Position numbers and translations under genes: made by a program
In this document: in pieces, positions 1-8,971 of the stretch
Position numbering within the stretch: the stretch's first letter is position 1
Layout of the letters: every line of letters starts with the position of its first letter
NCBI GenBank assembly: GCA_021733645.1
Contig: JAHREJ010000026.1
Span: forward strand, 1 to 62,959
Origin: Bacillus subtilis subsp. subtilis
Lineage (GTDB): Bacteria > Pseudomonadota > Gammaproteobacteria > Xanthomonadales > Xanthomonadaceae
Length of the DNA stretch: 62,959 nucleotides
Direction: 5' to 3'
Notes under the pieces: generated by a model
What the model was told of the DNA's origin: nothing
The model's input: only the letters and a program-made list of their open reading frames with translations
The model's database searches: none

Positions 1-8
1 GATGGCGG

Positions 9-713
9 TCATGGGACGTTGAACAGCGTCTCAAGATCGGCTGCATCAAGCCTGCGCCACTGGCCTTCAGGCAGCTCGCCCAGCGACAGCCCGCCGATGC
101 GGCTGCGGTGCAGCGCCTGGACATGGTTGCCCACCGCCGCAAACATCCGGCGGGCCTGGTGGTAGCGGCCTTCATGCAGGACCAGCTGCGCCTGGCGCGG
201 ACCGTTGACGTGCAGCTCGGCCGGCAGCAGCGGCTTGTCGTCCGCTTCCAGCAGCAGCGCGCCGCTGGCGAAGCGCGCGGTTTCATCCCCGCGCAGGTCT
301 TCGGCCAAGGTCACTTCGTAGGCCTTGTCCAGCCGCGATTTGGGCGACACGATCCGGTGCAGCAGCGCGCCGTCGTCGGTCATCAGCAGCATGCCGCTGG
401 TGTCGCGGTCCAACCGCCCCACCGAGGACAACACCGGTGCACGCTCGCGGTAGCGCGGCGGCAGCAGGTCGTAGATCAGCCGACCCTTGTCCTTGGTCGA
501 ACAGGTGTAGCCAGACGGCTTGTGCAGCAGCAGGGTCAGCCCCTGCGGCGGGTCCAGCGGCTCGCCCTCGACCCGGATCGCCTCATGCGCGACCGCGTCA
601 TCGGCGTACAGCACCTCGCCCTGCGCATCGGTGATCAGACCGGCGCGGAACATCCCCTGCACCTGCTTGCGGCTGCCATAGCCCAGGTTGGCCAACAGCT
701 TGACCAGCTTCAT
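9..713 (-). CDS. rsuA: 16S rRNA pseudouridine(516) synthase RsuA
   Basis: A 234-residue RsuA/RluB-family pseudouridine synthase that isomerises a uridine of 16S rRNA. An S4-like RNA-binding start (residues 1-60) precedes the catalytic domain. The family motif GRLDRDTSG places the catalytic Asp at residue 102, the position I recall for E. coli RsuA. The ATG at 713 is chosen because it overlaps the stop of the upstream rsmC-like gene as ATGA, which suggests translational coupling; a longer in-frame reading to 896 only shadows that gene. RsuA is favoured over RluB/E/F by length and by the rRNA methyltransferase partner. Confidence 0.9.
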   Translation of the reverse strand: MKLVKLLANLGYGSRKQVQGMFRAGLITDAQGEVLYADDAVAHEAIRVEGEPLDPPQGLTLLLHKPSGYTCSTKDKGRLIYDLLPPRYRERAPVLSSVGRLDRDTSGMLLMTDDGALLHRIVSPKSRLDKAYEVTLAEDLRGDETARFASGALLLEADDKPLLPAELHVNGPRQAQLVLHEGRYHQARRMFAAVGNHVQALHRSRIGGLSLGELPEGQWRRLDAADLETLFNVP

Positions 714-1831
714 GCGCGGCCTCCGCGGCCCCACTTCGGCTCGGTGCTCCGCGGCGTCCGGACCGGCGTGGCGCTCTTGCTGGCCTTGGTCGCTTCGATC
801 AGCTTGAAGCCATCCCGCTCGGCGGCCACGCGGACCTGACCGAAGCTGGCGTTGAGGATCTGCTCGTACGGCAGGTGGCGGTTGGCCACCAGCCACATCC
901 GGCCGCCCGGGCGCAGCGCCTGCGCGGCCACGGCGATGAAGCGCTGGCCGATATCGGGACGGTCGGCGCGCGACGGCGTGTGGAACGGCGGGTTGGTCAC
1001 GATGAAGTCGTACTCGCCCTCGATGCCGGCGGTGACGTCCTGCCAGTGATAGGCCAGCGCCGCCGGCTTGCCGAGCGCAGCGAGGTTCTCGCGGGCCAGC
1101 GCCAGCGCACGGCCTTCAGCCTCGTACAGGTCCAGCGCGGCCACGTTCGGGCAGCGGGCCAGCACTTCGGCCGACAGATAGCCGAAGCCGGCCCCCAGGT
1201 CAGCGCCACGACCGGCCAGATCGGCCGGCAACTGCTCCACCAGCAATGCCGAAGCGGGATCGATACGGTCCCAGGCGAAGATGCCCGGGCGGCTCTGGAA
1301 GCGGCCGCCCAGGATCGCGCGCGGTGCGTCCAGGGTCGCCCAGCGCTGCGCCAGCGCGGCGTCGTGCTGGCCGTTGAGGGGTGCGGTCCAGTAGGCGCGG
1401 CAGTGGTTCTTGGTCAGTTTTCCGCCAAGGCCGGCCAACTGCTGCAGGTCGCCTTCGCCGGAGCGGGCGCCTTCGTTGTTGTGCTGGCAGGCCACCACGA
1501 TGCCGCCCGGGGCGGTCAGGGCCAGCGCGCGGGCGAACAGCGCCTTGGCCTCCTCGCGCTGGCGCGGCGGCAGCACCAGCACCACCGCGTAGCGGGTGGC
1601 ATCGCCGGCCAGCTGCTGCTCGTCACGCACGGTCCAGCCACTGGCTTCCAGGGCGTCGGCGAACGGGCGGAAGCTCTGCTCGCAGACCAGCTGGGCCGGC
1701 TGGGCGTGCTCGCGCAGCGGCGCGCCATCGCGGGCGCGCAGGAACAGCACGGGGCCGGCCGGCCAGGACAGTGCGCCACTGGCGAACGGCAGGAACAGGG
1801 TTTCCAGGGGAGCGTCGTGCTGGGCAGCCAT
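710..1831 (-). CDS. rsmC: 16S rRNA (guanine-N2) methyltransferase, RsmC/RlmG type
   Basis: Class I SAM-dependent methyltransferase with the duplicated RsmC/RlmG architecture: a degenerate N-terminal half and a catalytic C-terminal half. Seen: a SAM-binding glycine motif (GADLGAGFGYLS, near residue 210) and the N2-guanine methylase motif NPPFH near residue 280. It should methylate an exocyclic amino group of guanine in rRNA. RsmC (16S G1207) is preferred, but RlmG (23S) cannot be excluded by eye. Translation may start at the ATG at 1831 or four codons earlier at 1843; neither has a clear Shine-Dalgarno. Coupled to rsuA by a 4-bp ATGA overlap. Confidence 0.8.
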   Translation of the reverse strand: MAAQHDAPLETLFLPFASGALSWPAGPVLFLRARDGAPLREHAQPAQLVCEQSFRPFADALEASGWTVRDEQQLAGDATRYAVVLVLPPRQREEAKALFARALALTAPGGIVVACQHNNEGARSGEGDLQQLAGLGGKLTKNHCRAYWTAPLNGQHDAALAQRWATLDAPRAILGGRFQSRPGIFAWDRIDPASALLVEQLPADLAGRGADLGAGFGYLSAEVLARCPNVAALDLYEAEGRALALARENLAALGKPAALAYHWQDVTAGIEGEYDFIVTNPPFHTPSRADRPDIGQRFIAVAAQALRPGGRMWLVANRHLPYEQILNASFGQVRVAAERDGFKLIEATKASKSATPVRTPRSTEPKWGRGGRA

Positions 1832-1973
1832 GCGGGGGCACATCTTGAAAAGAGGCCGCCATTCTACCGGTTCGCCCCGCCTGACCCGGATTTGCGTTTA
1901 TTCAACGTCCTGTTGATGCCCTGACAACATCCAAACCGGCAGGGTGGAGCCTCACTTCCCGTGGAGATGGCTC

Positions 1974-2237
1974 ATGCGTGCATTGTTTGTCGGTGGCGTT
2001 GTCGACAACAGCGAGATGGACATCGAGGGCGCCCAGCCCCCGGTGCATTACCCGGAAGATACCGGCGGCGGGCATTCCCGCTACCGCCTGCACCAGGTGG
2101 GCAAGCAGGCCGACGGCACGGTGGCCTACGCGGTGTATGGCGCCCCGGACATGGCCGACGAGGAAGTGGCCCGGGTGGCTGACGAGCGCGCCTACGCGCG
2201 GCGTTTCGAGGCCCAAGCGGAACTGTTCGTGCATTGA
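1974..2237 (+). CDS. small conserved hypothetical protein
   Basis: An 87-residue soluble, acidic protein without signal peptide or membrane segment. The ATG at 1974 is preferred because a GGAGA ribosome-binding motif lies about 7 bases upstream (1962-1966); an in-frame extension to 1944 lacks one. The C-terminal half (MADEEVARVADERAYARRFEAQ) looks helical. I do not recognise a characterised family. It stands alone, divergent from the rsmC-rsuA unit and followed by a GTAG repeat. Confidence 0.6.
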   Translation: MRALFVGGVVDNSEMDIEGAQPPVHYPEDTGGGHSRYRLHQVGKQADGTVAYAVYGAPDMADEEVARVADERAYARRFEAQAELFVH

Positions 2238-2267
2238 GGCGCGCGTTGCCGGCCACGCGGCATGCCG

Positions 2268-2317
2268 GTAGCGCGGTGCCGGGCGGAAAGGGATAGCCGG
2301 GCAAGGCCCGGCACTAG
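2268..2317. repeat. GTAG-type REP palindrome pair
   Basis: A GTAG-headed element (2268-2271, then GCGCGGTGCCGGGC) is followed by a clean stem, GCCGGGC at 2296-2302 and GCCCGGC at 2306-2312, ending in CTAG at 2314-2317. It resembles other GTAG/CCGGGC repeats in this window. The stop codon of the neighbouring minus-strand gene (2314-2316) lies inside the terminal CTAG. Confidence 0.7.
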
Positions 2318-2595
2318 GGGATCTGGCGGATGCTGGCAATCTGGTCGAGCCAGACGTGGCGCTGCTGCACCGGGGTGTCCAGGTCATCCAGCCGCAGCTG
2401 GCCATTGCTGCCTTCGTTCTCGTCGGCATCGCGGTACTGCTGAAGGGTGGGCTGCACCGCCACCGTGCCCAGCAGGCGCGTGCCGTCGTCCAACGTGACC
2501 TCCACGTGGGTCTGGCCGCGCAGTTGCGGCAGCAGCGCCTCCAGCGCGGCGATACGGTCGGGGTCGGTGTGGACGTTCGGGGCGTAGCGGGACAT
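2314..2595 (-). CDS. DUF3247 family small protein
   Basis: A 93-residue cytoplasmic protein that I recognise, from overall pattern, as the DUF3247 family found in Xanthomonadaceae; I recall a family member whose crystal structure shows an Sm-like fold. Seen: an N-terminal helix (DPDRIAALEALLPQLRGQ) followed by predicted strands (HVEVTLDDGTRLLGTVAVQPT), consistent with a small barrel. No catalytic motif. The stop codon TAG is embedded in a REP palindrome. Family assignment is from memory, and the function is unknown. Confidence 0.75.
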   Translation of the reverse strand: MSRYAPNVHTDPDRIAALEALLPQLRGQTHVEVTLDDGTRLLGTVAVQPTLQQYRDADENEGSNGQLRLDDLDTPVQQRHVWLDQIASIRQIP

Positions 2596-2736
2596 GGCAG
2601 CTCCTGTGTTCGTACGCCCTGGAGTGTGCGCGGTGGGGCGTCAAGGTGTGGGCAAGACCGGTTGACCCGGCAGGGCCGAGCCACGCCCGGCAACGCAATA
2701 TCCGGCCCGACGCATCCACGGCACCCCGCGCGCCGG

Positions 2737-4707
2737 CTAGCGGCGCTGTTCGGCCAGCACGCTGCGCACGGCCGACACCAGTTGGGCCACCGAATACGGT
2801 TTGGCCACATGTTCCTGGAACCCGGAGGCCAGCGCGCGCTTGCGGTCGTCGGCGCGGGCCAGCGCGGTGACCGCTACCGCCGGCAGCACCTGGGCTTCCA
2901 CCCCGATGTCCTCGCGCAGCGTGCGCACCAGGCCGTAACCATCCATGCCGGGCATGCCGATGTCGGTCAGCAGCACGTCAATGCCTTCATGGCCGCCCTG
3001 GTCCAGCAGGGCCAGCGCCTCGCCGGCCGAGGCGGCGGCCGTGACTTCGGCCCCCTGTTCTTCCAGCAACCGGCGCAGGTATTCCAGCACTTCGGGCTGG
3101 TCTTCCACGGCCAGCAGGTGCAGGCCCTTGAGCGGGAACGGCTCGATCACCTGTTCACTGATCGGGCCACTGAAGACTTCGCGCAGCGGGCGTCCGTCGG
3201 CCTGCGGCTGGTAGCGCGGCAGGCGCACGGTGAAGGTGGCCCCATGACCGTGACCCTCACTGGTGGCCGCCACCGCGCCGCCATGCAGTTCCACCAGCTG
3301 CTGGGCAATGGCCAGGCCCAGCCCGAGGCCACCGTGGCGGCGGGTGGTGGTGCCGTCGGCCTGGCGGAAGCGGCTGAACAGGTGACGCAGGAATTCCGGG
3401 GCGATGCCGTCGCCGGTATCGGCCACGCTGATCGACCAATGCCCGCCATCGCTGGCCAGGGTCACCGCCACGGTGCCTTCGGCCGGGGTGAATTTGATCG
3501 CATTGGACAGCAGGTTCCACAGCACCTGCTGCAGCCGGGTGGCATCGCCCAGCACCCAGGTGGGTTCGTCGGGCAGCACCAGGCTCATCTGCAGTGCCTT
3601 GCCTTCGGCCACCAGCTCCTGGGCGCGCATGGCTTCGGTGAGCTGCGCACGCAGGTCCAGCACTTCCACTTCCAGCTGCACCTTGCCCAGCAGCATGCTG
3701 CTCAGGTCGAGCATGTCCGAGATCAGGCGCTTCTGCGCCATGGCGCTGTTGGCAATCACGCCCAGGCCCTTGTACAGCGGGCTGGTGGCATCCACGCGTT
3801 GCAGCAGCAGTTCGCTCCAGCCCAGGATGGTGGTGAGCGGGGTGCGCAGCTCGTGCGACAGCGTGGCCAGGAACTCGTCCTTGAGCCGGGCCATGTTCTC
3901 GGCGGCACTGCGCGCGGCCCGCTCGGACTGCAGCAGTTCTTCGCGTGCCATTTCAATTTCGCGGCGCTCGGTGACGTCCGGGCTGCTGCCGGCCAGGCCG
4001 ATGAAGTGGCCCATGCGCGAAAAGCGCGGGCGGGCATTCATTTCCAGCCAGCGCCATTGGCCGTCGGCCCGCAGGCCACGCACCAGCGCATGCATCGAAC
4101 GCTGCGCCTTCAACGCTTCCTGCAGTTCGTAGTCGAACACCGAGGCATCGTCGGGATGCACCAGGCCCCGCCAGACGTCATCGGGCACGCGCTGCTCGTC
4201 GCCGCCAAAGAATTCGCTGAACGCGCTGTTGACGAAGCGCGCATGGCCCACCTCGTCGAGCACCCACACCGGCATGGGCAGGCCATCGGCAAGCGCACTG
4301 AAACGCGCTTCGCTTTCGGCCAGCTCCACTTCGATCTGCTTGCGGTTGCTGATGTCGAAAAAGACGATGGCCACCTGGTTGTCGCCGGGCTCACCCACCC
4401 GCACCGCTTCCACCGAGTACCAGCGGCCCAGCGCACGGGCTTCCAGTTCGAACTGCTGGGATTGACCGGTCGCGGCGACCTGGCCGTAGATGCGGAACCA
4501 TTCCGGCTCATGCTGCGGTTGCAGCACGCTCATGCGCTGCCCGCGCGCATCCACCAGGCCCGTGTTGCGCTCGAAAGCGTCGTTGACCTCCAGGAAGCGG
4601 TAGTCAACGGCGGTGGCCTCGGCAAACAGCACTTCGATCACGCAGAAGCCGGCATTCATCTGCTCCAGCACGCTCCGATACATACCGGTGTGGGCTGCAG
4701 CGGTCAT
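2737..4707 (-). CDS. PAS hybrid sensor histidine kinase
   Basis: Cytoplasmic hybrid kinase of about 656 residues: two PAS/PAC sensor domains (residues ~10-260), a coiled linker, HisKA with SHELRTPL (phosphoacceptor His near 285), HATPase_c with N box, G1 (DTGDGIAPE) and G2 (GGLGLGLA), and a C-terminal receiver with TDIGMPGMDG (Asp near 582). No membrane segment, so an intracellular signal is likely. No separate response regulator or output gene lies beside it. The start is uncertain: an in-frame ATG at 4791 adds 28 low-complexity residues, and no good ribosome-binding site marks either choice. Confidence 0.88.
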   Translation of the reverse strand: MTAAAHTGMYRSVLEQMNAGFCVIEVLFAEATAVDYRFLEVNDAFERNTGLVDARGQRMSVLQPQHEPEWFRIYGQVAATGQSQQFELEARALGRWYSVEAVRVGEPGDNQVAIVFFDISNRKQIEVELAESEARFSALADGLPMPVWVLDEVGHARFVNSAFSEFFGGDEQRVPDDVWRGLVHPDDASVFDYELQEALKAQRSMHALVRGLRADGQWRWLEMNARPRFSRMGHFIGLAGSSPDVTERREIEMAREELLQSERAARSAAENMARLKDEFLATLSHELRTPLTTILGWSELLLQRVDATSPLYKGLGVIANSAMAQKRLISDMLDLSSMLLGKVQLEVEVLDLRAQLTEAMRAQELVAEGKALQMSLVLPDEPTWVLGDATRLQQVLWNLLSNAIKFTPAEGTVAVTLASDGGHWSISVADTGDGIAPEFLRHLFSRFRQADGTTTRRHGGLGLGLAIAQQLVELHGGAVAATSEGHGHGATFTVRLPRYQPQADGRPLREVFSGPISEQVIEPFPLKGLHLLAVEDQPEVLEYLRRLLEEQGAEVTAAASAGEALALLDQGGHEGIDVLLTDIGMPGMDGYGLVRTLREDIGVEAQVLPAVAVTALARADDRKRALASGFQEHVAKPYSVAQLVSAVRSVLAEQRR

Positions 4708-4969
4708 GAAAGGAGGGCGTTCAAGCGTGGAAGTGGGCAGGCTGGGCAAGGGCGTCAATGGGGCAACTGGCGAAACGGAGGGACACAGCATCTTCCAGAG
4801 AGCGTATTCGTAGCGTCAAGCGCCAAAAGTCGCGGTTGACGTGGATGAAGACGTAGGTGAATTGGCGGCAACCGACGCGGCCGATGACGCGATTGCCGAT
4901 TGTCGCACCTCGTGATCAGGATCACACTGAAAGCCTGATCCCGTCTGTGATCGCGATCGAGGAGTCGTC

Positions 4970-5539
4970 ATGAACCGCAAACCGTTGGTGGCCGGCCTGC
5001 TGACCTGCCTGTTGGTGATCGGCAGCGCTTCGGCTGCTGCCCCGCGTACCGTCACCGACCCGCAGGCGCCCCGTGCGCTGAGCGGTGAGGGTCCGGTCCA
5101 GGTGCAATGGACCGACCCGGCCCAGTTCACCGAGATCCGGCAAAGCGGCAACCGCTTCGAGGCCCAGCGCGGCGATTGGGTCGCGCAGCTGGCCAAGTAC
5201 GTGCAGACCGCCGCCGGCAAGCAGCTCCAGCCCGGGCAGCGGCTGGATGTGACCTTTACCGACATCAAGCGTGCCGGCGACTACGAGCCCTGGCACGGGC
5301 CGCGCGGCAGTGACATCCGCATCATGCGCGACATCTACCCGCCGCGCATCGCCCTGACCTACACGCTCACCGATGCACAAGGCCAGGTACTGGCACAGGG
5401 CGAACGCAAGCTGTCTGACAGCGGCTACCTGCACAACATCGGGCTGCAGCGCGACACCGACCCGCTGCGCTATGAGAAACACCTGCTCGACGACTGGCTG
5501 CGCCGCGACCTGCGCAACGAAGCCACCGCCAGCAACTGA
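4970..5539 (+). CDS. DUF3016 family secreted protein
   Basis: A 189-residue exported protein. An N-terminal signal peptide (MNRKPLVAGLLTCLLVIGSASA) has a likely cleavage after Ala-Ser-Ala around residue 23. The mature part matches what I recall of DUF3016: VQWTDPAQF near the start, a central DVTFTDIKRAGDYEP block, and a C-terminal LLDDWLRRDLR helix. DUF3016 proteins are periplasmic or outer-membrane-associated with no established role. A GAGGAGTC ribosome-binding region precedes the ATG. Transcription probably ends in the hairpin at 5551-5575. Confidence 0.8.
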   Translation: MNRKPLVAGLLTCLLVIGSASAAAPRTVTDPQAPRALSGEGPVQVQWTDPAQFTEIRQSGNRFEAQRGDWVAQLAKYVQTAAGKQLQPGQRLDVTFTDIKRAGDYEPWHGPRGSDIRIMRDIYPPRIALTYTLTDAQGQVLAQGERKLSDSGYLHNIGLQRDTDPLRYEKHLLDDWLRRDLRNEATASN

Positions 5540-5550
5540 CCCCCCTCGAC

Positions 5551-5575
5551 ACGGGCCACGCCCTGCGTGGCCCGT
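5551..5575. terminator. hairpin between convergent genes
   Basis: A perfect inverted repeat, ACGGGCCACG (5551-5560) and CGTGGCCCGT (5566-5575), with a 5-base loop sits between the stop of the DUF3016 gene and the stop of the convergent alanine racemase. There is no clear T-run, so it could act as a bidirectional RNA hairpin rather than a classical intrinsic terminator. Confidence 0.55.
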
Positions 5576-5578
5576 AGG

Positions 5579-6655
5579 TCAGCGGCCCACGTGCACGTGC
5601 GGCACACGCTTGACCGCGCACGGCAGCTGGTAGGCGCTCACCCCGCACAGCGGGGCCAGCGCGTCCAGCCGCGGTGATACGCCCCACAGGGTCACCGTGC
5701 TGCCCACGCCGGCCTGTGGCAGGTCGGTGAGGTCAACGGTGAGCATGTCCATCGACACCCGCCCGATCAGCGTGCCCGGCTGTCCATCGATCACCACCGG
5801 GGTGCCGTTGGGAGCGAACTGGGGGTAGCCGTCGGCATAGCCGAGCGCCACCACCCCTACCCGGGTCGGGCGCTGCGCGACGAAGCGCGCGCCATACCCC
5901 ACCGGTTCGCCGATGCCGATCTCGCGCACGGCGAAGATTCGGGACTGCATGGTCATGACCGGGCGCAGGCGGTCGGTGAGTGCGGTATGGCCGGGCAGCG
6001 GGTTGGCCCCGTACAGCATCAGGCCCGGGCGCACCCAGTCGCTGCGTACATCCGGCCAGCCCAGCAGCGCCGGCGAATTGCACAGGCTGGTTTCCCCGGC
6101 CAGGCCGTCGATGGTGGCCGCGAACAGGTCGGCCTGCTCGCGGGTACGCGGGCTGTCCACTTCGTCGGCACGCGCCATGTGGCTCATCAGCACCATCGGC
6201 GCCACCTGCGGCAATGCGCTCAGGCGCGCATGCGCGGCGCGGAAGTCGGCCGGCGACAGGCCCAGGCGGTGCATGCCGCTGTCCAGCTTCAACCAGATCC
6301 GCAGCGACGCGGTGGTCTTGAACGCGGCCACCGCATCGACCTGCCACGGCGCGCCGACCGCGAACCACAGGTCGTGCTGCACGATCAGCGGCAGTTCGTC
6401 GGCGTCGAAAAAGCCTTCCAGCAGCACGATCGGGGTGGTGATGCCGGCCTGGCGCAGTTCCAGCGCTTCTTCGATGCAGGCCACGCCGAACGCGTCGGCC
6501 TGGCCCTGCAGCGCGCGCGCGCAGGCGATGGCGCCGTGGCCGTAGGCATCGGCCTTGATCGCCGCCAGGGTCTTGCGACCGCCGCCGAGCTCACGGGCCA
6601 GTTGGAAATTGGCGCGCAATGCGTCCAGGTCGATCAACGCGCGGGCTGGGCGCAT
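5579..6655 (-). CDS. dadX: alanine racemase (catabolic, DadX-like)
   Basis: A 358-residue PLP-dependent fold-III alanine racemase that interconverts L- and D-alanine. Seen: the PLP lysine motif [11 protein letters not shown] (Lys34), the C-terminal catalytic Tyr region (EPVGYGARF, near residue 265) and the [11 protein letters not shown] block. It overlaps the end of dadA by 22 bp, so the two are translated as one operon. With dadA upstream and an Lrp regulator divergent from it, this is the classical alanine catabolism arrangement, hence DadX rather than a housekeeping Alr. If the genome has no other alr, this copy would also supply D-alanine for peptidoglycan. Confidence 0.93.
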   Translation of the reverse strand: MRPARALIDLDALRANFQLARELGGGRKTLAAIKADAYGHGAIACARALQGQADAFGVACIEEALELRQAGITTPIVLLEGFFDADELPLIVQHDLWFAVGAPWQVDAVAAFKTTASLRIWLKLDSGMHRLGLSPADFRAAHARLSALPQVAPMVLMSHMARADEVDSPRTREQADLFAATIDGLAGETSLCNSPALLGWPDVRSDWVRPGLMLYGANPLPGHTALTDRLRPVMTMQSRIFAVREIGIGEPVGYGARFVAQRPTRVGVVALGYADGYPQFAPNGTPVVIDGQPGTLIGRVSMDMLTVDLTDLPQAGVGSTVTLWGVSPRLDALAPLCGVSAYQLPCAVKRVPHVHVGR

Positions 6656-7944
6656 GCTTTGGGCTCACTATGAACAACGGATGCGGCGGTGTGGCCGTAA
6701 CGGAAGATATCCAGGCCTTCGGTGCTGATCTGCGGCTGGCGCGCGCTCATCAGGTCGGCCAGGTAACGGCCCGAACCGCAGGCCATGGTCCAGCCCAACG
6801 TGCCGTGGCCGGTGTTGAGGAACAGGTTGCGGTACGGGGTGGCGCCAATCACCGGGGTGCCATCGGGGGTGGCCGGGCGCAGCCCGGTCCAGAATTCGGC
6901 ACGGCTGAGATCGCCGCCGTGCGGGTACAGGTCGCCCACCACCTTTTCCAGGGTGGCGCGGCGGCGCGGCGACAGCGACAGGTCGAAACCGCCCACTTCG
7001 GCCATGCCGCCCACGCGGATGCGGTCGTCGAACCGGGTCACCGCCACCTTGTAGCTCTCATCCAGGATCGTCGAGGTGGGCGCCAGGGCCGCATCGGTGA
7101 TCGGCAGGGTCAGCGAGTAGCCCTTGAGCGGGTACACCGGCAGGCGCAGGCCCAGCGGGTCCACCAGCGACGGCGAATAGCTGCCCAGCGCCACCACGTA
7201 GCGGTCGGCGGTTTCCAGCTTGCCGTCAATGCGCACACCGGTGATGCGGTCGCCGTCGGTCTGCAGGCCCGCGATGTCCTGGTCGAAGCGGAACTCCACC
7301 CCGGCATCCACGCACATCTGCGCCAGGCGGCGGGTGAACAACTGGCAGTCGCCGGTCTGGTCGCGCGGCAGCCACAGCGCGCCCACCAGGGTGTCGGCCA
7401 CGGCGGCCAGGGCCGGTTCGTGGGCGATGATGCCCGCGCGGTCGAGCACCTGGTAGGGCACCCCGTACTGGGCCAGCACTTCGATGTCCTGCGCCGAGGC
7501 ATCCAGCTGCTGCTGGGTGCGGAACAGCTGGGTGGTGCCCAGGTCGCGGCCTTCAAATGCAATGCCGGTCTGCTGGCGCAGCTCGTTCAGGCAGTCGCGG
7601 CTGTATTCGGACATGCGCACCATGCGCGCCTTGTTGATCGCATAGCGCTCATGGGTGCAGTTGCGCAGCATCTGCGCCAGCCAGGCGTACTGGCGCCAGT
7701 CCAGGCCGGGGCGGATGGCCAGCGGGGCGTGTTCGGAGAACAGCCACTTGACCGCCTTGAGCGGCACGCCCGGGGCGGCCCACGGCGAGGTGTAGCCGAA
7801 CGACAGCTGGCCGGCATTGGCGAAACTGGTTTCCAGCGCCGGACCGGGCTGGCGGTCCACGACCGTGACTTCAAACCCGGCTTGCCGCAGGTACCAGGCA
7901 CTGGTGGTGCCGATGACGCCGCTGCCAAGGACTAGAACGCGCAT
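6634..7944 (-). CDS. dadA: D-amino acid dehydrogenase small subunit DadA
   Basis: A 436-residue FAD-dependent, membrane-associated dehydrogenase that oxidises D-alanine and other D-amino acids to 2-oxo acids and ammonia, passing electrons to the respiratory chain. The N-terminus carries the Rossmann FAD motif ([13 protein letters not shown], GxGxxG); the DAO-family C-terminal block ([10 protein letters not shown], then [14 protein letters not shown] and [10 protein letters not shown]) is intact. It precedes and overlaps dadX. Expression is probably controlled by the divergently encoded Lrp-type regulator, whose candidate sites lie between the two genes. Confidence 0.95.
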   Translation of the reverse strand: MRVLVLGSGVIGTTSAWYLRQAGFEVTVVDRQPGPALETSFANAGQLSFGYTSPWAAPGVPLKAVKWLFSEHAPLAIRPGLDWRQYAWLAQMLRNCTHERYAINKARMVRMSEYSRDCLNELRQQTGIAFEGRDLGTTQLFRTQQQLDASAQDIEVLAQYGVPYQVLDRAGIIAHEPALAAVADTLVGALWLPRDQTGDCQLFTRRLAQMCVDAGVEFRFDQDIAGLQTDGDRITGVRIDGKLETADRYVVALGSYSPSLVDPLGLRLPVYPLKGYSLTLPITDAALAPTSTILDESYKVAVTRFDDRIRVGGMAEVGGFDLSLSPRRRATLEKVVGDLYPHGGDLSRAEFWTGLRPATPDGTPVIGATPYRNLFLNTGHGTLGWTMACGSGRYLADLMSARQPQISTEGLDIFRYGHTAASVVHSEPKACAQPAR

Positions 7945-7999
7945 GTAGCTTCTCCAACCCGATCATTCCCTGCACTGGAGCGTGCCGGGATCATAATTG

Positions 8000-8064
8000 C
8001 GGAAGTATATTCCGGCCAAACCAAGCTTTTGCCCTATTTTTAGCCGCCACGACAGGATATTGTC
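8000..8064. promoter_or_regulatory. candidate Lrp-type operators between dadA and lrp-like gene
   Basis: The 140-bp divergent spacer is AT-rich relative to its surroundings and holds two dyads: CGGAA-N5-TTCCG (8000-8014) and GACA-N6-TGTC (8051-8064). On the minus strand, TATACT (8009-8004) and TATGAT (7995-7990) could serve as -10 boxes for dadA; on the plus strand TATTTT near 8035 could serve the regulator. Dyads overlapping both promoters would fit autoregulation plus control of dadA. Assignment is inferred from position and symmetry only. Confidence 0.45.
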
Positions 8065-8084
8065 GCGCCAACCCCCATGCCTGG

Positions 8085-8573
8085 ATGACGCCGATGGCCG
8101 TGCGCCCCCGCGAACTGGACAAGATCGACCGCAAGATCCTGCGGATCCTGCAGGACGAAGGCCGGATTTCCTTTACCGAACTGGGCGAACGGGTGGGCCT
8201 GTCGACCACGCCGTGCACCGAACGCGTGCGCCGGCTGGAGCGCGATGGGGCCATCACCGGCTACTACGCCAAGCTCGACCCGCACTACCTCAAGGCCAGC
8301 CTGCTGGTGTTCGTGGAGATCAGCCTGGCCTACAAATCCGGCGATATCTTCGAAGAGTTCCGGCGCGCCGCCCTGAAGCTGCCCAACGTGCTGGAATGCC
8401 ACCTGGTGTCGGGCGATTTCGACTACCTGCTCAAGGCGCGCATCAGCGAGATGGCCTCCTACCGCAAGCTGCTCGGCAGCACCCTGCTGACCCTGCCGCA
8501 CGTGCGCGAATCCAAGAGTTACATCGTGATGGAAGAGGTCAAGGAAACCCTGACCCTGCCCATTCCCGACTGA
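8085..8573 (+). CDS. Lrp/AsnC family transcriptional regulator
   Basis: A 162-residue Lrp/AsnC protein with an N-terminal winged HTH (DKIDRKILRILQDEGRISF, then SFTELGERVGLS; residues ~12-60) and a C-terminal RAM ligand-binding domain (residues ~70-150). Typical members form octamers and respond to an amino acid, often leucine or alanine. Divergent placement next to dadA-dadX argues that it activates D/L-alanine catabolism, as Lrp-type regulators do in other Proteobacteria. ATG at 8085 is used; the ATG at 8094 is an alternative with little effect on the protein. Confidence 0.92.
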   Translation: MTPMAVRPRELDKIDRKILRILQDEGRISFTELGERVGLSTTPCTERVRRLERDGAITGYYAKLDPHYLKASLLVFVEISLAYKSGDIFEEFRRAALKLPNVLECHLVSGDFDYLLKARISEMASYRKLLGSTLLTLPHVRESKSYIVMEEVKETLTLPIPD

Positions 8574-8585
8574 GCGGCCAACGCA

Positions 8586-8615
8586 AAGGGCGGCACGCTT
8601 GCGCGCACCGCCCTT
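8586..8615 (+). terminator. hairpin after the Lrp-type regulator
   Basis: AAGGGCGG (8586-8593) pairs with CCGCCCTT (8608-8615) across a 14-base loop just after the stop of the regulator and before the convergent small gene. Moderate stem, short T content, so a weak terminator call. Confidence 0.4.
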
Positions 8616-8634
8616 GTCTGGTGAATCACGACGT

Positions 8635-8805
8635 TCAGCGCTGCTGTTTGCCGCCGGGATTGCGCTGCTCCGGCTGCTTGCCGCCCTTGGGGTGCTGCTG
8701 GTCCCATTGCTGCTGGTTCTGCTGACCGGATTTCTGGTTCTGCTGCTGACTGCCCTGCTGTTCCTGCGGCATCTTGCCGGGGGTGCGGTTCTGCTGGTTG
8801 GTCAT
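8635..8805 (-). CDS. Gln/Asn-rich small hydrophilic protein
   Basis: A 56-residue, very hydrophilic, low-complexity protein of mostly Gln, Asn, Lys, Gly and Pro (TNQQNRTPGK..., QQQNQKSGQQNQQQ). No signal peptide, no Cys. The ATG at 8805 has a purine-rich AGAAGAG motif upstream on its strand. Similar short glycine/glutamine-rich stress or desiccation-type proteins exist in related genera, but I cannot assign a function. The skew to Gln/Asn codons differs from any shadow reading, which supports real coding. Confidence 0.6.
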   Translation of the reverse strand: MTNQQNRTPGKMPQEQQGSQQQNQKSGQQNQQQWDQQHPKGGKQPEQRNPGGKQQR

Positions 8806-8971
8806 GGCTGCACTCTTCTGAAAAACCGTGGAATACGCCGCATTCCGGCGCACGCAAAGGGTGGCGCCAAATCGGTTAATCACAGGCGAAAAAGTGGTGA
8901 GCTGACGCGTTGATCCAGATGACTGCGGGGCGCGGTTTGCGCTGCATTCAGCGACCGGCACCGGGACACGA

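Noticed and set aside
2356..4839. 827-codon plus-strand ORF
   Set aside because: Antisense shadow of the hybrid histidine kinase; composition is His/Gln/Arg-rich with no domain.
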